Positions 18,191 to 27,408 of a stretch of DNA of 64,000 bases are shown piece by piece. A model generated the notes under the pieces. The model worked only from the letters and a program-made list of their open reading frames with translations. It made no database searches and was not told where the DNA came from. Location: assembly GCF_000175575.2 (NCBI RefSeq), contig NZ_CP005986.1, positions 317,549 through 381,548 on the forward strand, read 5' to 3'. Both the position numbers and the translations under genes were made by a program. Source of the stretch: Acidithiobacillus caldus ATCC 51756. Its GTDB lineage: Bacteria > Pseudomonadota > Gammaproteobacteria > Acidithiobacillales > Acidithiobacillaceae. Numbering within the stretch: the stretch's first letter is position 1; each line of letters opens with the position of its first letter.

Positions 18191-18223
18191 TGGTCGGAGC
18201 GGGCTGCACTGAACTGCGGACCA

Positions 18224-18982
18224 TCAATCCCGCCAGCCAAAGCGCGTGAAGATCGCTTTGCCCTGCGGGCCCAGCACGAAATGGTAGAACTCCCTGGCGG
18301 CGGGCTTTGCCTGGCCACGCCGAGTCAGGGACAGATCCATGTCCCGGTAGAGTACGTGACGCGGTCCGAGGGGTACGATCTCGGCAACCTTGGGATGGGC
18401 AATCTGCCAGATGTTGTAGATGATCCAGGCATCGGGAGCGTCCTTGCCGGTCCAGCGTTGCAAGGCATCGGCGCTGTTGGGAGCGTAGTAGACGATATTG
18501 GCGCGCAGTTTGCGCAGGGTGTCGAGATTGCCGTTCTTGCCGGCGATATCCTCCCACAGGCCCGTCTGCCCCGCCCCCTGAACCACCATGACGGATACGC
18601 CAGGCTTCAACAGGTCCTCGAAATCGCGGATCTTCAGCGGGTTGCCCGGGTGCACCAGAATGGCCGCGGGGCGCAGATAGGCCGGGATGATGCTTTTCTC
18701 ATCCACGAGGCCGGGCATGTTGGTGAGGAAGTCCGTCATCATGTTTTCCGAGCCGGAATAGATGAGATCGGCATTGTCGAGGGCCTGCTCCCGCCATTTG
18801 GGCAGGGGGCCGGCGACCACCTGCACCTCCACATCCGGGTGCGCCTGGTGGCAGGCCTCCGCCGCCGCCTGCATGGCCGGGAAAGGCCCGCCGGGGCCAT
18901 AGACGTGGAGCACCTCACCGGCGCTTGCGCCGAGAGTCCACAGTAGAGAGACGAGTGCTACGAGATATGGGGCACGGTACAT
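18224..18982 (-). CDS. AcfC-like periplasmic substrate-binding protein
   Basis: 252 residues with a signal peptide (LVALVSLLWTLGASAGE) and a type II binding-protein fold. It starts VLHVYGPGGPFPAMQAAAEAC, the pattern of the accessory colonisation factor AcfC family (related to sulfate/molybdate binders). Also visible are NPLKIRDFEDLLKPGVSVMVV and GQTGLWEDIAG. ATG has GGGAGGA eight nt upstream. No transporter genes adjoin it. It precedes the ECF sigma gene on the same strand by more than 200 nt. The ligand is unknown. Confidence 0.78.
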   Translation of the reverse strand: MYRAPYLVALVSLLWTLGASAGEVLHVYGPGGPFPAMQAAAEACHQAHPDVEVQVVAGPLPKWREQALDNADLIYSGSENMMTDFLTNMPGLVDEKSIIPAYLRPAAILVHPGNPLKIRDFEDLLKPGVSVMVVQGAGQTGLWEDIAGKNGNLDTLRKLRANIVYYAPNSADALQRWTGKDAPDAWIIYNIWQIAHPKVAEIVPLGPRHVLYRDMDLSLTRRGQAKPAAREFYHFVLGPQGKAIFTRFGWRD

Positions 18983-19202
18983 TCAGAACATCCTCCCAGG
19001 ATTCCATCGGTGGTTGTAGCGGGCAGCGGGGGGATAGCGATTCCAGATCCCACGACCCTTATCTTGGCCATCGGCCGCCTTGAGAGTGTCTCTGGCGCTG
19101 GTTTTTATTCCAACGATACCCGCCTCTTTTGACGGCGCCATGTGCGAGCCGTGCCGCGCTCATCGGACCGCCGTGCGTTCTGCGGTGACACGCCCGCGGC
19201 AT

Positions 19203-19231
19203 TTGCTTTTCGGGGACCAAATCGCTATAAG
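19203..19231 (+). promoter_or_regulatory. Sigma-70-type promoter of typA
   Basis: TTGCTT, a 17-nt spacer and TATAAG form a good housekeeping promoter about 60 nt upstream of the typA start. Confidence 0.65.
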
Positions 19232-19263
19232 GGAGCCCGTCGTCGGGCGAAGCCCGAGCTCCC
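19231..19263 (+). promoter_or_regulatory. Stem-loop in the typA leader
   Basis: Right after the -10 box, GGGAGC pairs with GCTCCC, and inside it TCGGGC-GAA-GCCCGA forms a perfect 6-bp hairpin. The structure would sit at the very 5' end of the mRNA, about 20 nt before the GAGGA ribosome-binding site. Confidence 0.5.
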
Positions 19264-19290
19264 GCCATTCCCGTAACCGTGAGGACATTC

Positions 19291-21108
19291 GTGCCGCGCT
19301 CCATCCGTAATATCGCCATCATCGCCCACGTTGACCATGGCAAGACCACCCTGGTGGATCAGCTCCTGCGCCAGTCCGGTACCTTTGCCGCCCACCAGCA
19401 GTTGGAGGAGCGGGTGATGGACAGCAACGCGCTGGAGAAGGAGCGTGGCATCACCATCATGGCGAAGAATACCGCCGTGCAGTGGGGCGATACCCACATC
19501 AACATCGTCGACACGCCGGGGCACGCGGATTTTGGTGCCGAGGTGGAGCGTGTGCTGGGTATGGTCGACGGCGTGCTGCTGCTGGTGGATGCCGTGGAGG
19601 GTCCGATGCCGCAGACCCGCTTCGTTACCCGTAAGGCCCTGGAGCTGGGACTGAAGCCCATCGTGGTCATCAACAAGATCGACCGTCCCGGCGCCCGTCC
19701 CGACTACGTCATCAGCGCTACCCTAGACCTCTTCGACCGCCTGGGGGCGACGGAGGAGCAGCTGGATTTCCCGGTGATCTACGCCTCTGGCCTGCAGGGC
19801 TACGCGGGCCACGACGACAGCATCCGCGAGGGCGACATGCGTCCCCTCTTTGAGATGATCCTGGAAAAGGTGGCCCCGCCGGCGGGCGATCCCAGCGCAC
19901 CGTTGCAGATGCAGATTGCCGATCTCGATTATTCCAGTTACGTCGGGCGCATCGCCGTGGGCCGCATCCGCCAGGGAACCATGCGGCCGGGCCAGGACGT
20001 GGTGATGATTCACGGCTCCGAGCAGAAACAGACCAAGGCGCGGATCCTGCAGGTACTGGGTTTCGACGGTCTCAAGCGGGTCCCCTGGGAGGAGGCGGTG
20101 GCGGGGGACATCGTCGCCGTCACCGGCATCGACGAGCCCTCCATCGGTGCCACCATCGCCGACCCACAGCATCCCAAGGCCTTGCCCTGGAAGCCCATCG
20201 ACGAGCCGACCCTCAACATGACCTTTCAGGTCAATACCAGTCCCTTTGCCGGGCGCGAAGGCAAATTCGTCACCAGCCGTCAGCTGCGCGAGCGCCTGTA
20301 CAAGGAGCTCCTGACCAACGTGGCCTTGCGCGTGGAGGATACGGACAACGCCGATGTGTTCCTCGTTTCAGGCCGCGGCGAGCTCCACCTCACGGTGCTG
20401 GTGGAGAACATGCGTCGCGAGGGCTACGAGCTGGCGGTGTCGCGGCCGCGGGTCATCCAGCGTCAGGTGGATGGCGTCTGGGAAGAGCCCTACGAAGCCC
20501 TGACCATCGATGTGGAGGAGGAACACCAGGGTGCCATCATGGAGCGTCTTGGCACACGGCGTGGCGAACTGCAGGACATGCAGCCCGACGGGCGCGGCCG
20601 GGTACGCTTGGAATACCGTATTCCCGCCCGAGGACTCATTGGCTTTCACACGGAATTCATGACGGCCACCTCCGGTACCGGTGTCATCAGCCACATCTTC
20701 GACGGTTACGGGCCGGTAAAGGGGGCCATTCCCGCTCGCATCAATGGCGTGCTGATTTCTGCGGAGGAAGGCGAGGCCGTGGGCTATGCCCTGTTCAACC
20801 TGCAGGATCGTGGGCGGCTTTTCATCGGCCCCGGCGACAAGGTCTATGAGGGTATGGTGATCGGTATCCACAGCCGCGACAACGATCTCGTGGTCAATCC
20901 CCTCAAGGAAAAGAAACTGACCAACATGCGCGCTTCGGGTTCGGACGAGAACATCCTGCTGACTCCGCCCATCCGCATGTCGCTGGAGGCGGCGGTGGAG
21001 TTCATTGCCGATGACGAACTGGTGGAAGTCACGCCGCAGTCCATCCGCATCCGCAAGCGCTACCTCAGTGAGAACGAGCGCAAGAAGGCGGCCCGCAGCG
21101 GCAGCTGA
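19291..21108 (+). CDS. typA: Ribosome-associated GTPase TypA/BipA
   Basis: 605-residue translational GTPase involved in ribosome assembly and stress adaptation. G motifs are [14 protein letters not shown] (G1), RGITI (G2), DTPGHADFG (G3) and NKIDRPGA (G4). The BipA-specific C-terminal region contains [16 protein letters not shown] and [14 protein letters not shown] at GAGGA+5 nt was chosen; an in-frame GTG four codons upstream overlaps that ribosome site. Length is normal. It has its own promoter and structured leader. Confidence 0.97.
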   Translation: MPRSIRNIAIIAHVDHGKTTLVDQLLRQSGTFAAHQQLEERVMDSNALEKERGITIMAKNTAVQWGDTHINIVDTPGHADFGAEVERVLGMVDGVLLLVDAVEGPMPQTRFVTRKALELGLKPIVVINKIDRPGARPDYVISATLDLFDRLGATEEQLDFPVIYASGLQGYAGHDDSIREGDMRPLFEMILEKVAPPAGDPSAPLQMQIADLDYSSYVGRIAVGRIRQGTMRPGQDVVMIHGSEQKQTKARILQVLGFDGLKRVPWEEAVAGDIVAVTGIDEPSIGATIADPQHPKALPWKPIDEPTLNMTFQVNTSPFAGREGKFVTSRQLRERLYKELLTNVALRVEDTDNADVFLVSGRGELHLTVLVENMRREGYELAVSRPRVIQRQVDGVWEEPYEALTIDVEEEHQGAIMERLGTRRGELQDMQPDGRGRVRLEYRIPARGLIGFHTEFMTATSGTGVISHIFDGYGPVKGAIPARINGVLISAEEGEAVGYALFNLQDRGRLFIGPGDKVYEGMVIGIHSRDNDLVVNPLKEKKLTNMRASGSDENILLTPPIRMSLEAAVEFIADDELVEVTPQSIRIRKRYLSENERKKAARSGS

Positions 21109-21123
21109 GGCCCTGTCCCGCCC

Positions 21124-21729
21124 TCAGACGGAGGCCGTTTTGCGCAGTCGGATGAGGCGAAACCAGCCGCCGAGGGCGGCTGGGCTGTCGCTGATGAGCA
21201 CAAGGCTCGGTTCCTGCGCCAGGATATCCTCGAAGACCAGATCGGTATGTGTCGCCAAGGCTGCGGACAGGGGTGCTATGGCCCGGCGCAGCCAGGCCCG
21301 TTCACCCGGACGCAGAAACTTGTCCAGCAGACGTATCTCACCTCCTGGACGCAGCACGCGCACCACTTCCGCCAGGGCTTTGCGGGCATCCGGCACCACC
21401 GCCAGAATCAGGTGCAGGACCACGAGATCGACGCTCTGGTCGGCCAGGGGCAGAGCCTCGGCATCCGCCTCCACCAGCCAGACAGCCTGACCCCGTCCCT
21501 GTGCCCGGCGCAGCATGGCGCGGCTCAGGTCGATTCCCAGAACCTCTCTCCCCGCCGGCAGGTAGGGCAGATCCAGTCCGGTACCAATGCCATCGATGAG
21601 GATGCGCCGGGCATCCTCCGGCAGTTCCGTGAGGCTTTGCCGCCGCAGTGGACCGGAAAAGCCACTCACGGCCCTGTCGTAGATGGGAGCCCAGACTCCG
21701 TAGGCGCGGCGCAGGCTGGAGCGACTCAC
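21124..21729 (-). CDS. Class I SAM-dependent methyltransferase
   Basis: 201 residues. The UbiE/COQ5-like fold begins AYGVWAPIYDRAVSGF. The SAM site GIGTGLDLPYLP is an unusually plain version of the glycine-rich loop. It is followed by VLGIDLSRAMLRRA and EADAEALPLADQSVDLVVLHLILAVVPD. GTG start 11 nt after apaG, so probably cotranscribed. The substrate is unknown; similar small enzymes act on phospholipids or quinones. Confidence 0.8.
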   Translation of the reverse strand: MSRSSLRRAYGVWAPIYDRAVSGFSGPLRRQSLTELPEDARRILIDGIGTGLDLPYLPAGREVLGIDLSRAMLRRAQGRGQAVWLVEADAEALPLADQSVDLVVLHLILAVVPDARKALAEVVRVLRPGGEIRLLDKFLRPGERAWLRRAIAPLSAALATHTDLVFEDILAQEPSLVLISDSPAALGGWFRLIRLRKTASV

Positions 21730-21740
21730 GCTGGCAGAAG

Positions 21741-22124
21741 TCAGTGAAAGACGGTGGCGACGGCAAGTCGGAAGGGCGGTATGGGGCTCTCGAAACGCTC
21801 GCCGCTGGCGCTCACCCAGCCGTAACTGCCGTGCATGCTGCCCACGGCCGTGGGCAGGACCGTCCCGCTGGTGTAACGGAAGCGCTCGCCGGGTTTCAGG
21901 GTCGGCTGTTCACCCACTACCCCGGGTCCCTTGACTTCCTGCACGCGTCCCTCGGCATCGGTGATGACCCAGTGGCGGTCCAGCAACTGCGCCGTCTCCG
22001 GCCCCAGGTTATCGATGGTGATCTGGTAGGCAAAGACATAATGCTGGGCGTCGGGGTCGGATTGTTCCGGAATGTAGCGTGTCTCCACCGCGATCTGGAT
22101 CTCCGTGGGCGGATGGTCGGGCAT
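21741..22124 (-). CDS. apaG: ApaG domain protein
   Basis: 127-residue FnIII-like ApaG protein; motifs YVFAYQITIDNLGPETAQLL, WVITDAEGR, VKGPGVVGEQP and GSMHGSYGWVS are characteristic. ATG has AGGAGG four to five nt upstream, which rules out the longer frame starting nine codons earlier. In enterobacteria apaG adjoins apaH/ksgA; here its partner is a methyltransferase. The biochemical role is still poorly defined. Confidence 0.93.
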   Translation of the reverse strand: MPDHPPTEIQIAVETRYIPEQSDPDAQHYVFAYQITIDNLGPETAQLLDRHWVITDAEGRVQEVKGPGVVGEQPTLKPGERFRYTSGTVLPTAVGSMHGSYGWVSASGERFESPIPPFRLAVATVFH

Positions 22125-22227
22125 GTGGCCTCCTGCTCGGCAGTGCGACAAAGTTTCAGTCTAGACTTCCCGGTGTGGGCTGCCAAGGGCGCCGATGGCA
22201 ACGCGCGGACCACAGAGCACCTGGACT

Positions 22228-22255
22228 TTGGAAAGCGGGACGCAGGCGCTACACT
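22228..22255 (+). promoter_or_regulatory. Possible promoter of the Fpg-like gene
   Basis: TTGGAA, 16-nt spacer, TACACT, ending 29 nt before the ATG. Moderate match to sigma-70. Confidence 0.35.
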
Positions 22256-22284
22256 GGGCCGCGAACTGGGTGCACGAGGTCACT

Positions 22285-23091
22285 ATGGCAGAATTACCAG
22301 AAATAGAACTGTTCCGGCAGAAGCTGCGACGCAACGTGCTGCACAAGCGACTCGGGCTCGTGCAGATGCGCAACGGCAAGGGCGAGATCCAGGACGACGG
22401 TGCCGGCCTTGCCAGTGATGCGCTCAAGGGGCGGGAGATTACCGACCTCTACCGCTATGGTCAGTATCTCTTTTGGGAGCTGGACGGTCGAGAAATCCTG
22501 GTGCTGCAACTGGGGGGTGAGCTCAGCGTGGAGGTGGAGCGCGGCGCGCCAACCCCCGCCGAAGGCGGTGATGAGCCCCGCGCACAGCTGGAGATCCAGA
22601 TCAACGCCCACATGCGCCTGCGTTTGCAGGGTACGCAACTGGGTAACCGACTGCGGCTGCTGGACGAGAGCTCCGATGTGGATTTTCTGACAAAGCTGGG
22701 GCCGGATCCCTTGCTGCTTCCGGATGGTGCCCGCAGTCACCTGCGCGAGGCCCTGGCTCGGCGGCGCAGCGCCCTGCGTAACGTCCTCCTGGACGATGCC
22801 TTCCTCCCGGGGCTTGGTCCCGTCTGGGCCGATGAGATTCTGTTCCAGGCGGGTCTGCGCCCGGATCGAACCGTGCCGACGCTCACTGAGGAGGAGCGTG
22901 AACGCCTGCTGGAGCAGATCGCCAGGGTCATCGAGCGGGCCTTGCGTTCCCAGGCCAAGGTGCCGCTTTTGCCCAAAACCTTCCTCACCCGACACCGTGA
23001 AGATGGCCATTGTCCGGGCTGTGGCGGAGCACTGGAGACCCTGAGCGTGGGCGGGCGCAACGCGCTGTTCTGCCCCGCCTGCCAGCACTGA
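22285..23091 (+). CDS. Divergent Fpg/Nei-family protein lacking canonical catalytic residues
   Basis: 268 residues with the whole Fpg/Nei architecture. The N-terminal domain begins MAELPEIELF, the H2TH region reads ALRNVLLDDAFLPGLGPVWADEILFQAGL, and a C-terminal zinc finger is present (CPGC...CPAC). Family enzymes excise oxidised bases using the N-terminal proline after Met removal (MPELPE). Here that residue is Ala. The Lys57 equivalent (RRAKYLLLEL in E. coli) is Gln60 (YRYGQYLFWEL), the DPRRFG loop is missing, and the H2TH Asn (GVGNIY) is Pro (GLGPVW). Glu3 and the zinc-finger Arg remain. The fold is clear; the activity is doubtful. Confidence 0.85.
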   Translation: MAELPEIELFRQKLRRNVLHKRLGLVQMRNGKGEIQDDGAGLASDALKGREITDLYRYGQYLFWELDGREILVLQLGGELSVEVERGAPTPAEGGDEPRAQLEIQINAHMRLRLQGTQLGNRLRLLDESSDVDFLTKLGPDPLLLPDGARSHLREALARRRSALRNVLLDDAFLPGLGPVWADEILFQAGLRPDRTVPTLTEEERERLLEQIARVIERALRSQAKVPLLPKTFLTRHREDGHCPGCGGALETLSVGGRNALFCPACQH

Positions 23092-23133
23092 TCCCAGGGG
23101 CTGAACGGCCGATGGGCAGTCGGTCGCCTTCCT

Positions 23134-23583
23134 TTATTTATGCTTCCAGGGTAGGCCGCTGGCCTTCCAACCCTCTATCTTGCCTCGTTGGCCGCTGGCA
23201 TCGGGCTTGCCCTCCATACCGCCAAGGATATTGAAGCAGTGTTGGTAGCCCTGCTCCGCCAGATGTTCTGCTGCCGCTAGAGAGCGACCCCCGGTGCGGC
23301 AGAGCAGGAGCAGAAATTCGTCCGGCTGGGCAACGCGGCGGATTTCCTCATCAAAGTGTGGGTTGGGGGTCATGCCGGGATAGAGCTGCCAGGGCACGTG
23401 GCAACAGCCCTCGATGAAGCCGGCAAAGTCCAGCTCCGGGTGGGAGCGGACATCCACGAGTTTGGCCTTGGGGTGTTCACGCAGGAGCTGATGGGCCTCT
23501 TCCGGGGTCAGATCGCCCGCGTGCTTCTTGCCGGCTGCCCGAGCCCTCTCGGCAGCGCGTTCTAGGATGTTCTGGTGCGTCAT
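23134..23583 (-). CDS. Rhodanese-domain protein
   Basis: 149-residue single-domain rhodanese, expected to move sulfane sulfur through Cys in the active loop CRTGGR (LLLLCRTGGRSLAAAEHL). The N-terminal part has the LTPEEAHQLL...KLVDVRSHPEL strand-helix start. No signal peptide, so cytoplasmic. ATG was chosen with a GAGG-type site eight nt upstream. Convergent with the Fpg-like gene. Sulfur transfer fits a sulfur-oxidising host, but the partner is unknown. Confidence 0.88.
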   Translation of the reverse strand: MTHQNILERAAERARAAGKKHAGDLTPEEAHQLLREHPKAKLVDVRSHPELDFAGFIEGCCHVPWQLYPGMTPNPHFDEEIRRVAQPDEFLLLLCRTGGRSLAAAEHLAEQGYQHCFNILGGMEGKPDASGQRGKIEGWKASGLPWKHK

Positions 23584-23663
23584 GATGATGCCTCGTTTCA
23601 AACCAATATAGATACGCCAGTGTAGCACGCTGTGGGGATCTGGAGTGCGGCCTGTAGAGACGC

Positions 23664-23706
23664 TATGATAGCCCGATTACGTGGACCGAATTTGCCAGGT
23701 CCACGT
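23664..23706 (+). promoter_or_regulatory. glnA promoter region with 28-bp inverted repeat
   Basis: TATGAT at 23664-23669 is a good -10 (the -35 is weak). From 23679 to 23706, ACGTGGACC and GGTCCACGT form perfect 9-bp arms around a 10-nt spacer, starting at about the predicted +1. It is either an operator or a 5'-leader hairpin, 76 nt upstream of glnA. I see no sigma-54 (GG-N10-GC) promoter. Confidence 0.5.
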
Positions 23707-23782
23707 CTGGGCTATGGCGCCGGCGGGGATTGTCGTTGCGGCTGTGGGATCTAGGTCGATGGGGTTTTGTGAGGAGAAGACG

Positions 23783-25198
23783 ATGGGATACCGTCCCAAG
23801 GACGTAATCAAGCTGATTGAAGAAAAGGATGTGAAGTTCATCGATTTCCGTTTTGTGGACACCAAGGGCAAGGAGCAGCACGTATCCGTGCCGGCCCACA
23901 CCATCGACGAGAAAACCTTCGCCGAGGGCAAGATGTTCGACGGCTCCTCCATCACCGGCTGGAAGGGTATCGATGCCTCCGACATGATCCTCCTGCCCGA
24001 TGCCGATACCGCCGTCCTCGATCCCTTCACCGATGAGACCACCCTCAACCTGCGTTGCGATGTGGTGGAGCCCGCCACGGGTCAGGGCTACGAGCGCTGC
24101 CCGCGCTCTCTGGCCAAGCGCGCCGAGGCCTACCTCGCCAGCACCGGCATCGCCGACAGCGCCCTGTTCGGCCCCGAGAACGAGTTCTTCGTCTTCGACT
24201 CCGTCACCTGGAAGATCGACATGAGCGGCTGCTCCTACCGGGTCGATGCCGAAGAGGCCGCCTGGAACTCGGGCAAGGAGTACGAGTCGGGCAACATGGG
24301 GCACCGTCCCGGCGTCAAGGGTGGCTACTTCCCCGTGCCGCCCGTGGACTCCGCCCAGGATCTGCGCTCGGCCATGTGCCTGGCGCTGGAAGAGATGGGG
24401 CTCACCGTCGAGGTCCACCACCACGAAGTGGCTACCGCCGGCCAGCACGAGATCGGTGTGGGTGCCAATACCCTCACCAAGAAGGCCGATGAGGTGCTGA
24501 TCCTCAAGTACGTGGTCCACAACGTTGCCGCTGCCTACGGTCAGACGGCCACCTTCATGCCCAAGCCCATCGTCGGCGACAACGGCAGCGGCATGCACGT
24601 CCACCAGTCCCTGAGCAAGGACGGCAAGAACCTCTTTGCCGGCGATCTCTACGGTGGATTGTCGGAGACGGCACTCTACTACATCGGCGGCATCATCAAG
24701 CACGCCAAGGCCCTGAACGCCCTGACCAACCCCAGCACCAACAGCTACAAGCGTCTGGTGCCCCACTTCGAGGCCCCGGTGCTCTTGGCCTACTCGGCCC
24801 GCAACCGTTCGGCCTCCATCCGCATCCCCTACGTCACCAACCCCAAGGGTCGGCGCATCGAGGTGCGCTTCCCCGACTCCACGGCCAATCCTTACCTCGC
24901 CTTTGCCGCCATGCTCATGGCCGGGCTCGATGGCATCCAGAACAAGATCCACCCCGGTGAGGCCATGGACAAGAATCTCTACGACCTGCCGCCGGAAGAG
25001 GAAAAGCAGATTCCCCACGTGGCCTCTTCCCTGGAGGAAGCCCTGCGCGCCCTGGAAGCCGATCACGAGTTCCTGATGAGGGGCAACGTCTTCAGCCAGA
25101 GCTGGCTCGAGGGCTACCTGGATGTGAAATGGGCAGAGGTCCAGGCCATGCGCATGACCACCCATCCGCTGGAATTCCAGATGTATTACAGCCTGTGA
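23783..25198 (+). CDS. glnA: Glutamine synthetase type I
   Basis: 471-residue ammonia-assimilating enzyme (glutamate + NH3 + ATP to glutamine), normally a dodecamer. It shows the glycine loop/active-site motifs [13 protein letters not shown] and [34 protein letters not shown], and the ATP site around [13 protein letters not shown]. Tyr400 in NLYDLPPEE is the adenylylation site, so it is the GSI-beta class controlled by GlnE. ATG has AGGAG six to seven nt upstream; the longer frame is not needed. Followed by a terminator, so monocistronic. Confidence 0.98.
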   Translation: MGYRPKDVIKLIEEKDVKFIDFRFVDTKGKEQHVSVPAHTIDEKTFAEGKMFDGSSITGWKGIDASDMILLPDADTAVLDPFTDETTLNLRCDVVEPATGQGYERCPRSLAKRAEAYLASTGIADSALFGPENEFFVFDSVTWKIDMSGCSYRVDAEEAAWNSGKEYESGNMGHRPGVKGGYFPVPPVDSAQDLRSAMCLALEEMGLTVEVHHHEVATAGQHEIGVGANTLTKKADEVLILKYVVHNVAAAYGQTATFMPKPIVGDNGSGMHVHQSLSKDGKNLFAGDLYGGLSETALYYIGGIIKHAKALNALTNPSTNSYKRLVPHFEAPVLLAYSARNRSASIRIPYVTNPKGRRIEVRFPDSTANPYLAFAAMLMAGLDGIQNKIHPGEAMDKNLYDLPPEEEKQIPHVASSLEEALRALEADHEFLMRGNVFSQSWLEGYLDVKWAEVQAMRMTTHPLEFQMYYSL

Positions 25199-25223
25199 TC
25201 ACGGTTCTTGTCGGACTTTCCAC

Positions 25224-25250
25224 GCCCCCGCCAGTTGGTGGGGGCTTTTT
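25224..25250 (+). terminator. Rho-independent terminator after glnA
   Basis: Stem GCCCCCGCC / GGTGGGGGC (one G-T pair) around AGTT, followed by TTTTT. Confidence 0.88.
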
Positions 25251-25344
25251 GTCGGGCGGGGCGTCCTTGACAGTCGTGCCTGCGCACAGCTAATTAGTTG
25301 CAGGGTTTTTGGAGCGGCGACGAGTGTCGATGGGAGGAGTCGGT

Positions 25345-25872
25345 ATGCGCGTTTCGCAGGTCTGGAAGAGCACGGTGCACTGGCTGCCGGGTGCGGCGGT
25401 CGGGCTTGGTCTGCTGGCGATGCCCATCGCCTCGACGCAGGCTGCCATTTATCGCTGGGTGGGACCGGACGGCGTCGTCACCTACGGCGGCAATCCCCCG
25501 GCCAATGCGCGTCACGTGGAGACCATATCTGGCGCACCGGAGGCTTCCGTCAGTACGCCGGTGACGGCGGCGCCGGCAAGTCCGCCGCCGACGCGCCCTG
25601 TGCCGGTGGCTCCGGCGGAATCGGCTCCCGTCGAGAACATGGCGCAAAAGCAACTGGAAGCACAGTTGGCCGCGGCGCGCGTGGCACTCATCAACGCCAC
25701 CGAGGCCTACGAAAAGGGTAAGGCGGAGCGGACGGGTAATGAGCGTAACTACGCCCGCTATCTGGACAAGGTAGAGCATCTGAAGGAAAACATGGACGCG
25801 GCCAGACTGCGCGTCCTGTTGCTGGAACACCAATTGGAAACGCAAGGCAAGGGAGCGACTCCCGTACCTTGA
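25345..25872 (+). CDS. DUF4124-domain periplasmic protein
   Basis: 175 residues. A signal peptide ([15 protein letters not shown]) is followed directly by a DUF4124 motif ([21 protein letters not shown]). A Pro/Ala/Val-rich linker comes next, then a C-terminal helical, probably coiled-coil segment ([36 protein letters not shown]). ATG has GGAGGAG five nt upstream. Such proteins are common, of unknown function, in the periplasm of beta/gamma-proteobacteria. Confidence 0.8.
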   Translation: MRVSQVWKSTVHWLPGAAVGLGLLAMPIASTQAAIYRWVGPDGVVTYGGNPPANARHVETISGAPEASVSTPVTAAPASPPPTRPVPVAPAESAPVENMAQKQLEAQLAAARVALINATEAYEKGKAERTGNERNYARYLDKVEHLKENMDAARLRVLLLEHQLETQGKGATPVP

Positions 25873-25975
25873 TCTGGACCGGCGGGCGTCGCTGGACTAC
25901 CATTGGGCCCGCGACGCAGCAGATTGCACCCTGCTGCGAGTCGTCTCCTGCCGCCAAACTCCCAGGGAGGTCCAG

Positions 25976-26734
25976 ATGCCGCGGATTCTGCTGAGTAACG
26001 ATGACGGTTACCTGGCGCCTGGTCTCGCGGCACTGGCCAAGGCCCTGGAACCCCTGGGCGAGGTGCAGGTCGTGGCACCGGAACAGGATCGCAGCGGCGC
26101 CAGCAATTCCCTGACCCTGGATCGGCCCCTGCGGGTGCGTACCGGTCTCAACGGCTTTCTCTACCTCGTCGGCGGAACGCCCACGGACTGCGTCCACCTC
26201 GCCGCGACGGGCATCCTTCCCGAGGTGCCGGACATGGTGGTCTCCGGAATCAATCGCGGTGCCAACATGGGCGACGATGTACTTTACTCCGGTACGGTAG
26301 CGGCGGCCATGGAGGGCCGTTTCCTCGGTCTGCCGGCCATTGCCGTCTCCTTGGTAGGCCGAGACCCCGAGCATTACGACAGTGCAGCACGGGTGGCTGC
26401 CGATCTGGTCCGCGGGCTGCTCAGCAACCCCTTGCCCGCCGATACCATCCTCAACGTCAACGTGCCGGATCTGCCCTACGCGCAATTGCGGGGACGGGAG
26501 GTGACCCGTCTGGGGCGGCGACACAAGAGCGAGTGGGTAATCCCAGCGGCGGACCCGCGCGGCGAGCCCGTTTACTGGATCGGGCCCTCGGGTCGCGAGG
26601 CCGACGCCGGCCCCGGCACCGATTTCGATGCCGTGCGCCGCGGTTACGTCTCCATCACTCCGCTGGATCTGGATATGACCCGGTACCGGTTTCTGGAGAG
26701 TCTTTCGGAGTGGCTGCAATGCTGTCCCATGTGA
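25976..26734 (+). CDS. surE: 5'/3'-nucleotidase SurE
   Basis: 252-residue survival protein that dephosphorylates nucleoside monophosphates. The metal-binding [13 protein letters not shown] at the N-terminus, [15 protein letters not shown] and [28 protein letters not shown] are diagnostic. First gene of surE-pcm-rpoS; its 3' end reaches close to or into the pcm start. Confidence 0.97.
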   Translation: MPRILLSNDDGYLAPGLAALAKALEPLGEVQVVAPEQDRSGASNSLTLDRPLRVRTGLNGFLYLVGGTPTDCVHLAATGILPEVPDMVVSGINRGANMGDDVLYSGTVAAAMEGRFLGLPAIAVSLVGRDPEHYDSAARVAADLVRGLLSNPLPADTILNVNVPDLPYAQLRGREVTRLGRRHKSEWVIPAADPRGEPVYWIGPSGREADAGPGTDFDAVRRGYVSITPLDLDMTRYRFLESLSEWLQCCPM

Positions 26735-26748
26735 GCCCGGAGGTGGGT

Positions 26749-27408
26749 ATGATTTCCCCGCGCACGCGGGCACGGATGGTGGCGCGGCTGCAAGACGAGG
26801 GCATCGCCGACGAGCGTGTGCTGGCCGCCATGGCGCAGTTGCCGCGCCACCTCTTCGTGGCAGAGGCCCTGTCGAGCCGAGCCTACGAGCCGGTCTCCCT
26901 GCCCATCGGCTTCGGTCAGACCATCTCCCAGCCCCTGGTGGTGGCACGGATGCTGGAGGTACTGCTGCAGGAGGCATCCCCCCACCGGGTCCTGGAAATC
27001 GGTACGGGCTCGGGTTACCACTGCGCGCTATTGGCCATGCTGGGGATGGAGGTGTTCAGTATCGAGCGCATCGAAGCCCTGCAACGGCGGGCGGCGGCGA
27101 CCCTTGCCAGACTCTCCCTCGAGGTGCATCTGCGCCACGGGGACGGAGCCTTGGGCTGGCCGGAACGGGCGCCCTTCGATGCCATCGTTTTCACGGCAGC
27201 GGTGCCCTGCGCCCTGCCGCCGCTCTTTGCCCAGCTGCGTCCCGGCGGTGTATTGCTGATGCCTGTGGTGGAGAATGGCCGGCAGCGGCTGCGTCTGCGC
27301 CGCTGGGATGGGTCGCGGGTGGAGGAGCAGGATCTCGGTCCCTGTCACTTCGTGCCCTTGTTGGCAGGAACGGTATCGGTGTCGCAGGAGGATACGACGT
27401 GGATCTGA
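26749..27408 (+). CDS. pcm: Protein-L-isoaspartate O-methyltransferase
   Basis: 219-residue repair enzyme that methylates isoaspartyl residues with SAM. It has [19 protein letters not shown], the SAM loop [19 protein letters not shown], and [16 protein letters not shown] preceded by GGAGGT four to five nt away was chosen; another in-frame ATG at 26719, inside surE, also has a CGGAG site and is possible. It overlaps the rpoS start. Confidence 0.93.
   Translation: MISPRTRARMVARLQDEGIADERVLAAMAQLPRHLFVAEALSSRAYEPVSLPIGFGQTISQPLVVARMLEVLLQEASPHRVLEIGTGSGYHCALLAMLGMEVFSIERIEALQRRAAATLARLSLEVHLRHGDGALGWPERAPFDAIVFTAAVPCALPPLFAQLRPGGVLLMPVVENGRQRLRLRRWDGSRVEEQDLGPCHFVPLLAGTVSVSQEDTTWI

Larger units (their letters stand above)
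18983..19290. other. 308-nt divergent intergenic region upstream of typA
   Basis: Holds the typA promoter and its hairpin leader, annotated separately. The left part (18983-19200) shows nothing I can name beyond the ribosome site of the AcfC-like gene; short frames there lack start signals. Confidence 0.5.

Noticed and set aside
22195-22284. Upstream extension of the Fpg-like gene that might restore a different N-terminus
   Set aside because: The in-frame extension is unlike any Fpg N-terminus, and the ELPE motif directly after the ATG fixes the start, so the Pro-to-Ala change is not a start-site artefact.
23663-25165. 500-codon open frame antisense to glnA
   Set aside because: Shadow of the strongly biased third positions of glnA; no family similarity or start signal.
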